Assembly (NCBI RefSeq): GCF_042159835.1
Contig: NZ_JBBVGT010000002.1
Coordinates: forward strand, 1,178,001-1,242,000
Direction of reading: 5' to 3'
Source of the DNA: Albibacterium profundi
GTDB lineage: Bacteria > Bacteroidota > Bacteroidia > Sphingobacteriales > Sphingobacteriaceae
DNA: 64,000 nt
A model generated the notes under the pieces. The model was not told the origin of the DNA. It saw nothing but the letters and a program-made list of their open reading frames with translations, and ran no database searches. The translations under genes and the position numbers were made by a program. This document shows positions 54,390-63,736 of the stretch, one piece after another. Position 1 is the first letter of the stretch; every line of letters starts with the position of its first letter.

Positions 54390-55355
54390 TTAGGTTTTAC
54401 TCCTCTTCTCTCGATCTTGAAAAGTTGGGTGGGAACTATTCTCGTCCTCTTCAATTTCTTGTTGAACTACCCTTACTGCAAATTTGGAAGGATGTATTTC
54501 GCCACACTTTCGTTTGGTGTAAACCTTGGTAAACTCAGCACCGAAATAGAGGATAGCTGCGGTGTAGTAAACCCACAATAGGATAATAATAATAGCGCCT
54601 GCCGCCCCGTAGGCACTTTCTGGTGCGGTATATTGCATGTATAGGCTAATTAAAAATTTCCCGCCGATAAAAAGTAACGCAGTAAAGATAGCGCCACTCC
54701 TTACATATTTCCATTTTACCTGGGCGTCGGGTAGAAATTTAAAGATGATCGCAAATAAGGACGAAATCACGAGAAAGGTTATTCCGAAATTTACTAAGTT
54801 GAACAAGGGACCCATGATGTCTGGTAATATCTTGATTAGATAATCACTTAATATTTCAATAATCGTACTAACTAATAACGATACGATTAATAGGAACCCC
54901 AAGCCGATAATCATAGAAAATGAAAGGACGCGGTCGAGCAACATTTTCCTCCATCCTTTCTTGGGTTTGGCTTTGACTCCCCAAATAGCATTTATCGAAT
55001 CTTGGATTTCGATGAAGACGGTTGTTGAGCCAACAATCAGTGTTCCAACTCCAATTATAATCGCCATTCCTGATTTTTCAGATAGGCTGATCTGTTTAAT
55101 AATGTCTTGAATTTGGGCAGCGGCTTTGGCTCCAACAAGCTCATTTATTTCCGAGAAAATCTGGCCGTTAGTGGCATCTTCGCCATAGAAAAACCCGACA
55201 GTCCACATGAGAATGAGTATAACCGGTGCCAAAGAAAAAATAGTGTAGTAGGCTAAAGATGCACTTTTTTTCATCACCTTGTCGTCTGAAAAACCTGAAA
55301 ATGTTTCTTTAAGGAGTGAAAAAATACTTGTGAAGAATTGCTTATTTAACGCCAT
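54390..55355 (-). CDS. YihY/virulence factor BrkB family membrane protein
   Basis: The 321-residue inner-membrane protein has six helices, with KKSASLAYYTIFSLAPVILIL at the start and GAAGAIIIILLWVYYTAAILYFGAEFTKVYTKR near residue 245-280, both typical of the family. The function is not known despite the old name of ribonuclease BN. The C-terminus is charged and cytoplasmic. It is a single gene, convergent with pfkA. Confidence 0.9.
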   Translation of the reverse strand: MALNKQFFTSIFSLLKETFSGFSDDKVMKKSASLAYYTIFSLAPVILILMWTVGFFYGEDATNGQIFSEINELVGAKAAAQIQDIIKQISLSEKSGMAIIIGVGTLIVGSTTVFIEIQDSINAIWGVKAKPKKGWRKMLLDRVLSFSMIIGLGFLLIVSLLVSTIIEILSDYLIKILPDIMGPLFNLVNFGITFLVISSLFAIIFKFLPDAQVKWKYVRSGAIFTALLFIGGKFLISLYMQYTAPESAYGAAGAIIIILLWVYYTAAILYFGAEFTKVYTKRKCGEIHPSKFAVRVVQQEIEEDENSSHPTFQDREKRSKT

Positions 55356-55406
55356 ATACTAACTCAGTTTTAAAGGATAAACGGTGAGATCGTAATTTGG
55401 TTTGTA

Positions 55407-56618
55407 TTATCTTTGGGAGAAAGCAATCAATTCAAGGTCTTTCGGGCTCATATTAAATCTTTCTCCAATGTCTTTATTCGTTAGTGAACCTTGATATAAA
55501 TACACAGCATTACGTATACCCGGCCGATTCCAAATGAGATTCATCATGCTGCCTCGTTCGCCTATCTCTAAAAGAATAGGAGTGAAAATATTGGTTAATG
55601 CATAGGTTGCAGTACGTGCTACTCGAGATGCAATGTTGGGAACACAATAATGGATGACGTCATGTTTCCGGAATGTAGGTTTTAAATGATTTGTGATCTG
55701 TGATGTTTCGAAACAACCGCCCTGATCAATGCTTACGTCGATCAATACAGAGTTAGGTTTCATTTTTTCAACTGTGGCCTCATCAATAATGCAAGGACAA
55801 CGCCCATTATTGGAGCGTACTGCCCCGATGACAACATCTGAGTTAAGCACTGCTTTGCGTAGGACTATCGGTTGAATAACGGATGTAAATACTAAGCTGC
55901 CAATATTGGTTTGCAGTCGACGCAGCCTGTAAATGGAACTGTCGAAAACTTTAACTTGTGCGCCCAAAGAAAGGGCTGTTCTTGCTGCATACTCAGCAAC
56001 TGTGCCCGCGCCGAGGATAACTATTTCTGTTGGCGGAACACCGGTAATGCCTCCCAACATCAGGCCCTTTCCTTCGAAAACATTGCTAAGATATTCAGCA
56101 GCAATTAGAACAGACGTTGCACCGACAATCTCGCTCATGGCACGTACCACAGTTAGGATGTTCCCCTCGTCCCGTAGATACTCATAGCTAATGGCCGTAA
56201 TCTTTTTCCTCATCATAGCTTGGAGATGGTTTAGGCTTAGGAGGGAAGGTTGTTGTGATGAAAAAAGAACCTGCCCGTTTTTCATCAAATCGATCTCTTC
56301 CATCGTTGGAGGCGCGATTTTCACGATGAAGTCTGCTTTGTATACACTCGCTTTATCAGGTACAATTTCAGCTCCTTGTTCGCTGTAATGGTGATCAAGA
56401 AAGTTTGCTGATTTCCCTGCACCACTCTCCATCACTACTCGATGTCCATTTTCTACTAGAAGTGCGACTGATAGTGGAGTAAGAGCAATCCTCTTTTCCT
56501 GAAACGAGACTTCTTTTGGAATTCCGATAAATAACTCATTTTTTTTCCTGCCCGTTTCCTGCAACATTTCTTGTGGTTGCCTCAATGCCTGTTTAGCTAA
56601 TTTGGAAAACTCATTCAT
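55407..56618 (-). CDS. ald: Alanine dehydrogenase
   Basis: The 403-residue enzyme converts alanine to pyruvate and ammonia, or the reverse, using NAD. It has IGIPKEVSFQEKRIALTP near the start, VILGAGTVAEYAARTALSLGAQVKVFD in the cofactor domain, and SVLIDVSIDQGGCFETS. Bacteroidota homologues carry the longer N-terminus seen here. It follows tsaE with a 72-bp gap in the run porX-tsaE-ald. Confidence 0.9.
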   Translation of the reverse strand: MNEFSKLAKQALRQPQEMLQETGRKKNELFIGIPKEVSFQEKRIALTPLSVALLVENGHRVVMESGAGKSANFLDHHYSEQGAEIVPDKASVYKADFIVKIAPPTMEEIDLMKNGQVLFSSQQPSLLSLNHLQAMMRKKITAISYEYLRDEGNILTVVRAMSEIVGATSVLIAAEYLSNVFEGKGLMLGGITGVPPTEIVILGAGTVAEYAARTALSLGAQVKVFDSSIYRLRRLQTNIGSLVFTSVIQPIVLRKAVLNSDVVIGAVRSNNGRCPCIIDEATVEKMKPNSVLIDVSIDQGGCFETSQITNHLKPTFRKHDVIHYCVPNIASRVARTATYALTNIFTPILLEIGERGSMMNLIWNRPGIRNAVYLYQGSLTNKDIGERFNMSPKDLELIAFSQR

Positions 56619-56690
56619 ACATGAAATTATTCATAAACGGGGATTAAGATACGAAAAAGAAACCGTAAATATTTTAAAACGAACGCAGAA

Positions 56691-57110
56691 CTAATCTAAT
56701 AACTTGATTATACGAGTTTCAGAGCCAGTTACTTCTATCTTAACAGAAAGTGCGTCATCGGGGATGAGATTGGATATTTTCTGTGGCCATTCGATGAAAC
56801 AATAATGGCCGGAATAGAAATATTCCTCATATCCTAAATCATAAGCTTCTTTCTCATCTTTTATCCGGTAAAAATCGAAATGATAGACAGGCCCATCAAT
56901 CCCGCGGTATTCATTTACGATTGAGAATGTTGGACTACTTACATTTTCTTGTACTCCAAGATACCGACAGAGAGCTTTAATGAATGTCGTTTTTCCTGCA
57001 CCCATCACAGCATCAAATAAGAAAATTCGACTTTTGCTATTGACGGTCTCAAGAATTTTCTGGGCAGCGTGATGCAGGTCCTCTGGATTATTAACAACTA
57101 TTTCTTTCAA
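56691..57110 (-). CDS. tsaE: tRNA threonylcarbamoyladenosine biosynthesis ATPase TsaE
   Basis: The 139-residue P-loop protein works with TsaB and TsaD to make t6A in tRNA. Walker A is MGAGKTTFIKALC near residue 35, and SSPTFSIVNEYRG and VYHFDFYRI are diagnostic. It starts 1 bp after the porX stop codon, so the two are likely translationally linked. Confidence 0.94.
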   Translation of the reverse strand: MKEIVVNNPEDLHHAAQKILETVNSKSRIFLFDAVMGAGKTTFIKALCRYLGVQENVSSPTFSIVNEYRGIDGPVYHFDFYRIKDEKEAYDLGYEEYFYSGHYCFIEWPQKISNLIPDDALSVKIEVTGSETRIIKLLD

Positions 57111-57111
57111 T

Positions 57112-58665
57112 TTACTTCGAACTATATGTTATATATGGAATGATAACCTCCTCCATTGAAATGCCTCCGTGTTGGAATGTCTCATTATAATAATTGACAA
57201 ATTGATTATAGTTATTTGGATAGACAAAATAGGTGTCTTCTTTAGCGAAAATAAAACTGGAGCTAACGTGGAGCTTAGGAAGCATCGCATCATGTGGGTT
57301 TTTAATATGGAACACGTCCTTTGCGATATAATTGAGGTTCTTGCCTTGTTTGTATCTCAGGTTTGTGTTCGTATTTCTGTCGCCGATTACTTTACTCGCA
57401 TGTTTCACTCGTATTGTTCCGTGGTCGGTTGTGACTACAACTCTGACATTTTTTTGCGATAATTTTTTGATGGCCTCTAGCAAAGGCGAGTGTTCGAACC
57501 AAGATAGCGTCAAAGAACGATAGGCAGACTCGTCGTTTGCAAGCTCACGGATCATGGCCATATCAGTCCGAGCATGGGATAGCATATCAACAAAGTTATA
57601 AACTAACACATTGAGGTCATTATCCATTAGGTTGTATATGTTATCGGCTATTTCACGACCCTGTTCTAAAGTAAGGATCTTATTGTATGAAAATTTGCTG
57701 CTTTTCCGTAATAGTCGCTTAATTTGGTCGGCTATGAAATCTTCCTCATGCAGGTTTTTTCCGCCTTCATCTTCATCGTTCTGCCACATATCTGGATATC
57801 GTTTTTCCATATCCAATGGCATTAATCCACTAAATATAGCATTTCGAGCATATTGGGTAGCAGTAGGAAGGATACTATAATAATGGTCTTCATCATCCAA
57901 ACGGAAGTAATTGCTGATGATATTATTGATAATACGCCATTGGTCATAGCGTAAGTTATCGATTAAGAAGAAGAACGTCGGTTTATCGGTTTCTAATGAT
58001 GGGAATAATTTTTTAGAAAAAAGTTGATGAGACATAACCGGTCCATCCTCAGGTGACTTTATCCAGTCGAGATAGTTGTTTTCGATAAACTTTGAAAACT
58101 GGGCATTCGCTTCTGCCTTTTGTAAGGTTAATACTTCGTGCATACCTGCATCTTCCAGTTTCTCTAATGATAGTTCCCAGTAAACTAACTTTTTATAGAC
58201 CTCTGCCCACTGTTCGTGATTCAAGCGGTCGTTGAGGGTCATACCCAGTATTCTGAAATCCTGCTGGTATGCTGTAGACGTTTTTTCGCTTACCAAGCGT
58301 TTATTTTCAGTAAGCTTTTTGATTGTTAAGAGTATCTGCTTGGGATTAACGGGCTTTATTAAATAATCATCTATTTTTGATCCAATAGCATCTTCCATCA
58401 AGTGTTCTTCCTCGTTTTTTGTGACTAGAACCATCGGTACCGCCGGGTTGATACTTTTCAATTCAGCGAGCGTTTCAAGTCCGGTTAATCCCGGCATATT
58501 TTCGTCTAGAAAGACTAAATCAAAGTACGCATTTTTGAAGGCATCGACCGCATCTCTTCCATTTGTAACCGTTTTAACAAAGTATCCTTTTTCGTTTAAA
58601 AGAAAGATATGGGGTTTTAATAAATCTATTTCGTCATCTGCCCACAATATGTTGGTTTCTTGCAT
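57112..58665 (-). CDS. porX: PorX-type response regulator with alkaline phosphatase-like domain
   Basis: The 517-residue protein has an N-terminal receiver (about 1-120) with the phospho-acceptor Asp54 in FLDENMPG and the switch lysine in DDYLIKPVNP. A helical linker follows (about 130-190), then an alkaline phosphatase/PglZ-like domain (about 200-517) with FFLIDNLRYDQW, VVTTDHGTIRV and FQHGGISMEE. PorX controls type IX secretion and gliding genes with the kinase PorY, which is not in this window. It leads the run porX-tsaE-ald. Confidence 0.94.
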   Translation of the reverse strand: MQETNILWADDEIDLLKPHIFLLNEKGYFVKTVTNGRDAVDAFKNAYFDLVFLDENMPGLTGLETLAELKSINPAVPMVLVTKNEEEHLMEDAIGSKIDDYLIKPVNPKQILLTIKKLTENKRLVSEKTSTAYQQDFRILGMTLNDRLNHEQWAEVYKKLVYWELSLEKLEDAGMHEVLTLQKAEANAQFSKFIENNYLDWIKSPEDGPVMSHQLFSKKLFPSLETDKPTFFFLIDNLRYDQWRIINNIISNYFRLDDEDHYYSILPTATQYARNAIFSGLMPLDMEKRYPDMWQNDEDEGGKNLHEEDFIADQIKRLLRKSSKFSYNKILTLEQGREIADNIYNLMDNDLNVLVYNFVDMLSHARTDMAMIRELANDESAYRSLTLSWFEHSPLLEAIKKLSQKNVRVVVTTDHGTIRVKHASKVIGDRNTNTNLRYKQGKNLNYIAKDVFHIKNPHDAMLPKLHVSSSFIFAKEDTYFVYPNNYNQFVNYYNETFQHGGISMEEVIIPYITYSSK

Positions 58666-58789
58666 TGTCTTATTTTTATTTGTAAGTTCACGAACTTAAG
58701 GGAATGTTAGCTGATCTCGCTTATTTTTAACAAAGATTAACAAAATATTTCCGTCTACCGTAAATAAAAATAGGTATTTACTCAACCTT

Positions 58790-59920
58790 ATGCAAACGAA
58801 AGCTAAACGTCTCTTGTCTCTCGATGTTTTTCGAGGTGCGACTGTTGCTGCAATGATATTAGTGAACAACCCCGGCAGTTGGGGAAATATTTACGCAACC
58901 TTGAAGCATGCGGAGTGGAACGGATGTACGCCGACAGATTTAATTTTTCCATTTTTTCTTTTTATTGTAGGTGTCTCAATAGCCTATGCATATGGTACTA
59001 AGAAGATGGATAAACCCCTACACCCGGCGTTGTTATTAAAAGCCGGTAAACGGACGCTTATCTTGTTTGGTTTGGGGCTGATGCTGTCTTTATTCCCACG
59101 GGTTTTCGTTGATCCGATCGGGGCTTTTGAAGTTGTGCGTATACCTGGCGTTTTACAAAGAATTGCCGTCGTCTTTTTTATTTCCGCATTTCTTTTTCTT
59201 AAGCTACCACCCAAGAAAATCTTATTTGTTGGCGTGGCCCTATTGGTAATTTACTGGATTATTATGACGTTTATTCCTGTACCCGGTATCGGTCCTGCGA
59301 ATCTTGGTAAAGAAACCAATATGGGTGCATGGCTTGATCGGACACTCTTAACAGAGGCACACTTGTGGAAGTCCGTGAAAACATGGGATCCAGAAGGTAT
59401 TTTAAGTACAGTTCCTGCAATTTCTACGTGTTTATTTGGAATTTTGGTGGGCGTTTATTTAAAGAGAACTGATGTTGACCACCCCACAAAGGTTGCTTGG
59501 CTATGTTTTTATGGGTTCCTTACATTTATCATAGGGATGGCATGGGCATTGCAATTCCCCTTGAATAAATCATTGTGGACGAGCTCGTTTGTTTTGTATA
59601 CTGGAGGGTTGGCCACGCTGGTTTTAGCTTTGACGTATTGGATTATCGATTATAAGGGTTATAGACGATTTACTAAACCATTTGTTATATTCGGTATGAA
59701 TGCCATTACGGTTTTCTTTTTATCGGGGATTATGGCGCGATGTCTAGGTTTGATAAAAGTATCGGAAGACCTCAGTTTAAAGGCGTGGATATATAATACA
59801 TTCATGACTCCTTATTTTTCGCCGACGAATGCATCTTTGGTATATGCTCTTTTCTTTGTTTCAATTTGGGGAATCATCGCGTTGATTATGTTTAACAGAA
59901 AGATCTTCATAAAAGTTTAA
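58790..59920 (+). CDS. NagX/DUF5009-type membrane acetyltransferase-like protein
   Basis: The 376-residue membrane protein has about ten helices. RLLSLDVFRGATVAAMILVNNPG and PTDLIFPFFLFIVGVSIAYAYG are the hallmark of the DUF5009/heparan-alpha-glucosaminide N-acetyltransferase family. By family it may transfer acetyl groups to sugars across the membrane, but the bacterial substrate is unknown. It is monocistronic, divergent from porX and 37 bp before the HD gene. Confidence 0.88.
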   Translation: MQTKAKRLLSLDVFRGATVAAMILVNNPGSWGNIYATLKHAEWNGCTPTDLIFPFFLFIVGVSIAYAYGTKKMDKPLHPALLLKAGKRTLILFGLGLMLSLFPRVFVDPIGAFEVVRIPGVLQRIAVVFFISAFLFLKLPPKKILFVGVALLVIYWIIMTFIPVPGIGPANLGKETNMGAWLDRTLLTEAHLWKSVKTWDPEGILSTVPAISTCLFGILVGVYLKRTDVDHPTKVAWLCFYGFLTFIIGMAWALQFPLNKSLWTSSFVLYTGGLATLVLALTYWIIDYKGYRRFTKPFVIFGMNAITVFFLSGIMARCLGLIKVSEDLSLKAWIYNTFMTPYFSPTNASLVYALFFVSIWGIIALIMFNRKIFIKV

Positions 59921-59957
59921 TCCTAAAACAGCACTTTTGTATCAAGCATTTTAAAAA

Positions 59958-61199
59958 TTGAAGAAGAAAAAAATCATCAACGATCCGGTTTACGGCTTCA
60001 TATCTCTACCTAGTGGTCTGATTTATGAGCTAATAGAGCATCCTTATTTTCAGCGTTTACGGAACATTAAGCAGGTTAGTCTAACTCATATGGTCTACCC
60101 AGGAGCGCTGCATACCCGTTTTCAACATGCTTTGGGCGCAGTACACCTGATGGGTCTTGCTATTGAAACATTAAGAGGTAAGAATGTTGAAATTAGCGGT
60201 GAAGAAGAGGAGGCCGTTACAGCGGCGATTCTGTTGCATGATATTGGGCACGGGCCGTTTTCTCATTCCTTAGAGCACTCGATTGTAGAAGGCGTATCGC
60301 ATGAGTACATTTCAGGTCGTATCATGGATGACTTGAATAAAAGCTTCAATGGGCGACTCGATTTGGCGATTGCAATCTTTCGGAATGCGTATTCAAAAAC
60401 GTTTCTTCATCAATTGGTGTCAAGCCAACTTGATACTGACCGAATGGATTACCTGATTCGTGATAGCTTTTATACAGGTGTTACGGAGGGTGTGATCAGC
60501 TTTAATCGCATTATAAAAATGCTGACTGTTGCCAATAATGAATTGGTTGTAGAAGAGAAGGGTATTTATTCGATTGAGAAATTTTTGATTGCACGTAGGC
60601 TTATGTACTGGCAGGTGTATCTGCACAAAACGGTTGTGAGCGCCGAGCACATGTTGATTAAAATCTTGCATCGTGCAAAGCAATTAGGCTTAGCGGGCGA
60701 GACATTATTTGCAACGCCTCCTTTGCAACACTTTTTAAATACGCGGGTTACCAAAGAGTCCTTCGAAGTAGACCCCTTGCATTTGGAAACCTTTCTGAAG
60801 TTAGATGACGTTGATATTCTAGCTAGTATGAAGGTTTGGAGTTCTCATCAGGATAAAACATTATCTCTATTGTGTAGACAATTATTGAGTAGGCGTCTTA
60901 ACCGAGTAGAAATTATGAATAACCGGCCAGACAAGGATTATCTAATGCGGATAAAAGATGCGGCCATGAGTTACTATTCGCTATCCGATGATGAAGTGGA
61001 TTACTTTGTTTATTACAATATTATATCGAATAGCGCCTATGATATTGGGAACGAAAGCATTAAAATTCTAATGAAAGATGGGGCACTAAAGGATATAACA
61101 GAGGCTTCGGATTTATCGAACTTGGAGGTTCTATCTCAAAAAGTAGAAAAATATATTGTTTCCTTTCCAAAGGAACTTCATTCAAAAGCTTTAATTTAG
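59958..61199 (+). CDS. HD-domain hydrolase (dNTPase-like)
   Basis: The 413-residue protein has an HD domain with YPGALHTRFQHALGAV (His52, His57) and LLHDIGHGPFSHSLEH (HD pair at 94-95), followed by DRMDYLIRDSFYTG. This layout is that of deoxynucleoside triphosphate hydrolases of the SAMHD1/YwfO type, but the substrate is unproven. The start is a TTG at 59958 followed by several Lys; no good ATG exists nearby. It precedes lpxD, as in many Bacteroidota. Confidence 0.9.
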   Translation: MKKKKIINDPVYGFISLPSGLIYELIEHPYFQRLRNIKQVSLTHMVYPGALHTRFQHALGAVHLMGLAIETLRGKNVEISGEEEEAVTAAILLHDIGHGPFSHSLEHSIVEGVSHEYISGRIMDDLNKSFNGRLDLAIAIFRNAYSKTFLHQLVSSQLDTDRMDYLIRDSFYTGVTEGVISFNRIIKMLTVANNELVVEEKGIYSIEKFLIARRLMYWQVYLHKTVVSAEHMLIKILHRAKQLGLAGETLFATPPLQHFLNTRVTKESFEVDPLHLETFLKLDDVDILASMKVWSSHQDKTLSLLCRQLLSRRLNRVEIMNNRPDKDYLMRIKDAAMSYYSLSDDEVDYFVYYNIISNSAYDIGNESIKILMKDGALKDITEASDLSNLEVLSQKVEKYIVSFPKELHSKALI

Positions 61200-61224
61200 C
61201 GTCTTGATTATTTGATTTTAATTG

Positions 61225-61255
61225 TTTGTTCATAAATTAATAACATTTAGATTTG
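61225..61255 (+). promoter_or_regulatory. Full Bacteroidota-type promoter of lpxD
   Basis: TTTG at 61225-61228 and TAGATTTG at 61248-61255 are separated by 19 bases, a full match to the -33/-7 consensus. It ends 3 bases before the lpxD ATG, so the transcript would be nearly leaderless. Confidence 0.68.
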
Positions 61256-61258
61256 CAG

Positions 61259-62287
61259 ATGCAATTTACCGCACAACAAATTAGCGATATCGTTAACGGA
61301 ACTGTTGAAGGAGATGTAGGCCGAACGGTTTCAGAGATGTCGAAAATCGAAGAAGGGCAAGCTGGGAGCATATCCTTTTTGGCGAACCCTAAGTATGAAA
61401 ATTATTTATATACGACAAACGCATCTATTGTAATCATAAATGAAGACCTCATACTGAAGCAAGCGGTTAAACCTACTCTTATCCGAGTTAAGAATGCATA
61501 TACTGCCTTCTCAATCTTGTTAGATGCATATAACCAGCTAAGAGCAGATAAGAGTGGGATTGAAGAGCCTTCGTTTATTCACCCCACAGCTACCATCGGA
61601 AAAAATGTATACATAGGAGCCTTTGCTTACATCGGTCCTAATGTTCGTATTGGTGATCACACAAAAATTTATCCGAATAGCTATATAGGGGACTCTGTGG
61701 AGATAGGCTCCTTTTGTACGATTTACGCAGGGGTGAAAATCTATTTCGACAGTATTATTGGTGAACGGGTTATCATTCATGCCGGTGCGGTCATTGGAAG
61801 CGATGGTTTCGGATTTGCCCCCCAGGATGATAGATCGTATAAAAAGATTAGCCAAATCGGGAACGTGCTTATAGGAGATGACGTCGAGATCGGAGCTAAC
61901 ACAACTATCGATCGTGCTACATTAGGGTCGACGAAAATCAATAATGGAGTGAAGTTGGATAATTTGATTCAGTTGGCTCATAATGTTGAAGTTGGGAAGA
62001 ATACTGTGGTTGCGGCACAAACTGGAATTTCCGGTAGTACCAAAGTTGGAGAAAATGTAGTTTTAGGTGGACAAGTCGGAGTTGCCGGCCACATTACTGT
62101 GGCAAATGATTCACAAGTACAGGCGCAATCTGGAATCAACCGATCTATTACCGAAGTCGGAAAAAAATGGGCTGGTACTCCAGCTATTAAATATACCTCT
62201 CAAATGCGAATACAGGTTACGTTGCAGAAGCTGCCTGGGCTTGAGAAGCGGATAGAGCAATTGGAAAACTTAATAAATAAAAGTTAA
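61259..62287 (+). CDS. lpxD: UDP-3-O-(3-hydroxyacyl)glucosamine N-acyltransferase
   Basis: The 342-residue enzyme adds the second acyl chain in lipid A synthesis. It has an N-terminal uridine-binding domain (about 1-100, GSISFLANPKYENYL) and a left-handed beta helix of hexapeptides (about 105-300). The active-site histidine is in LDNLIQLAHNVEVG, and a C-terminal helix follows. The ATG at 61259 is preferred over a TTG at 61253. It starts the run lpxD-lpxC/fabZ-lpxA. Confidence 0.96.
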   Translation: MQFTAQQISDIVNGTVEGDVGRTVSEMSKIEEGQAGSISFLANPKYENYLYTTNASIVIINEDLILKQAVKPTLIRVKNAYTAFSILLDAYNQLRADKSGIEEPSFIHPTATIGKNVYIGAFAYIGPNVRIGDHTKIYPNSYIGDSVEIGSFCTIYAGVKIYFDSIIGERVIIHAGAVIGSDGFGFAPQDDRSYKKISQIGNVLIGDDVEIGANTTIDRATLGSTKINNGVKLDNLIQLAHNVEVGKNTVVAAQTGISGSTKVGENVVLGGQVGVAGHITVANDSQVQAQSGINRSITEVGKKWAGTPAIKYTSQMRIQVTLQKLPGLEKRIEQLENLINKS

Positions 62288-62321
62288 CTTTAATCTAGAA
62301 TCGAAAGCGAAGTTTGAAAGA

Positions 62322-63734
62322 ATGAATGCTAAACAGAGAACTATTAGAAATGAAGTGAAGATCTCAGGCGTAGGATTACACACCGGAAAGCCTGCTTCTT
62401 TAACATTTAAAGCCGCTCCGGAGAACCACGGATATAAATTCAAAAGGGTTGATTTAGAAGGAACTCCTATTATTGACGCCGATGTTGATAATGTTAGCGA
62501 TACTTCAAGGGGGACTACTATTTCACAGAACGGTGCTAGTGTTAGTACAATAGAGCATTTATTGGCTGCATTGGTTGGTATGGAAATCGATAATGTATTA
62601 ATCGAGATCGATGGGCCTGAGGTTCCTATAATGGATGGAAGCTCATCTTTCTTTGCCGACGCCATTGAAGAAGCGGGCTATGTTACGCAAAATGTAGATC
62701 GTGAGTACTATGTAATCCCACACAATATGCACTATTCGGAGCCGGACCGGAAAGTGGAAATGGTAGCGATGCCTCTTGATGATGGTTATCGATTGACTTG
62801 TATGATTGACTACAATTCTCCGGTATTGGGCAGCCAGCACGCATCTATATCAAATATTGACGAGTTCAAGACGGAGATCGCTTCATCTCGGACTTTCTGC
62901 TTCCTTCATGAATTAGAAGCTCTCGTAGAGCATAATCTTATTAAAGGAGGAGATCTTAATAACGCTATTGTTATTGTTGATAAACAGGTTAATGAGGACG
63001 AACTTACAGAGCTTGCTAAACTGTTCAACCGTAAAGATATCAAAGTTGCTAAAGAAGGAATTTTAAATAATATAGAGTTAAGGCACCAGAATGAACCAGC
63101 TAGGCATAAGCTCCTAGATATGGTGGGTGATCTTGCTCTGATTGGAATGCCAATAAAAGGGCATATTATGGCGGCAAGACCTGGTCACGCCGCAAATGTT
63201 GCATTCGCTAAGAAAATTAAAGCTGCCATTAAAAAGGAAAGAAATAAAAAACGGGTTCCGACATATGACCCATCCGCGAAACCATTGTATGACGTGGTTC
63301 AAATTATGGATATTTTGCCACATCGGCCACCGTTCTTGTTTATTGATAAAATAATGGAGCTGTCTAAAACTCACGTAGTCGGAGTGAAAAATGTGACAAT
63401 GAATGAAAGTTTCTTTCAGGGACATTTTCCGGGAGCACCTGTTTTCCCAGGTGTAATTCAGGTCGAAGCGATGGCACAAACGGGTGGGATTTTAGTATTA
63501 AGTACGGTGCCGGATCCTAGGAATTACTTAACTTTGTTCTTAAAAATCGATAACGTAAGGTTCCGTGCGCAAGTTTCTCCTGGAGATACTGTTGTCTTTC
63601 GTTGTGATCTGATGGAACCTATTCGAAGAGGTATTGCACAAATGAAAGGTGTTGGGACTGTCGGTGAGAAGGTAGTTGTAGAAGCCGAGATGATGGCTCA
63701 AATAGTTAGAGTAAAAGACAGCGAAACTACGTAA
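62322..63734 (+). CDS. lpxC/fabZ: Fused UDP-3-O-acyl-GlcNAc deacetylase and 3-hydroxyacyl-ACP dehydratase
   Basis: A 470-residue fusion. Residues 1-310 are LpxC, the committed step of lipid A synthesis, with STIEHLLAALVGM and HKLLDMVGDLALIG holding zinc ligands. Residues 320-470 are FabZ, a hot-dog fold dehydratase, with DILPHRPPFLFIDK and the active-site GHFPGAPVFPGVIQVEAMAQ near 366-385. This fusion is a hallmark of Bacteroidota. A 34-bp gap follows lpxD, and lpxA begins 2 bases after its stop. Confidence 0.97.
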   Translation: MNAKQRTIRNEVKISGVGLHTGKPASLTFKAAPENHGYKFKRVDLEGTPIIDADVDNVSDTSRGTTISQNGASVSTIEHLLAALVGMEIDNVLIEIDGPEVPIMDGSSSFFADAIEEAGYVTQNVDREYYVIPHNMHYSEPDRKVEMVAMPLDDGYRLTCMIDYNSPVLGSQHASISNIDEFKTEIASSRTFCFLHELEALVEHNLIKGGDLNNAIVIVDKQVNEDELTELAKLFNRKDIKVAKEGILNNIELRHQNEPARHKLLDMVGDLALIGMPIKGHIMAARPGHAANVAFAKKIKAAIKKERNKKRVPTYDPSAKPLYDVVQIMDILPHRPPFLFIDKIMELSKTHVVGVKNVTMNESFFQGHFPGAPVFPGVIQVEAMAQTGGILVLSTVPDPRNYLTLFLKIDNVRFRAQVSPGDTVVFRCDLMEPIRRGIAQMKGVGTVGEKVVVEAEMMAQIVRVKDSETT

Positions 63735-63736
63735 AT

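Noticed and set aside
62270..62665. A 131-residue open frame antisense to the lpxC/fabZ start
   Set aside because: It covers the lpxC zinc-site coding region in reverse and has no family resemblance.
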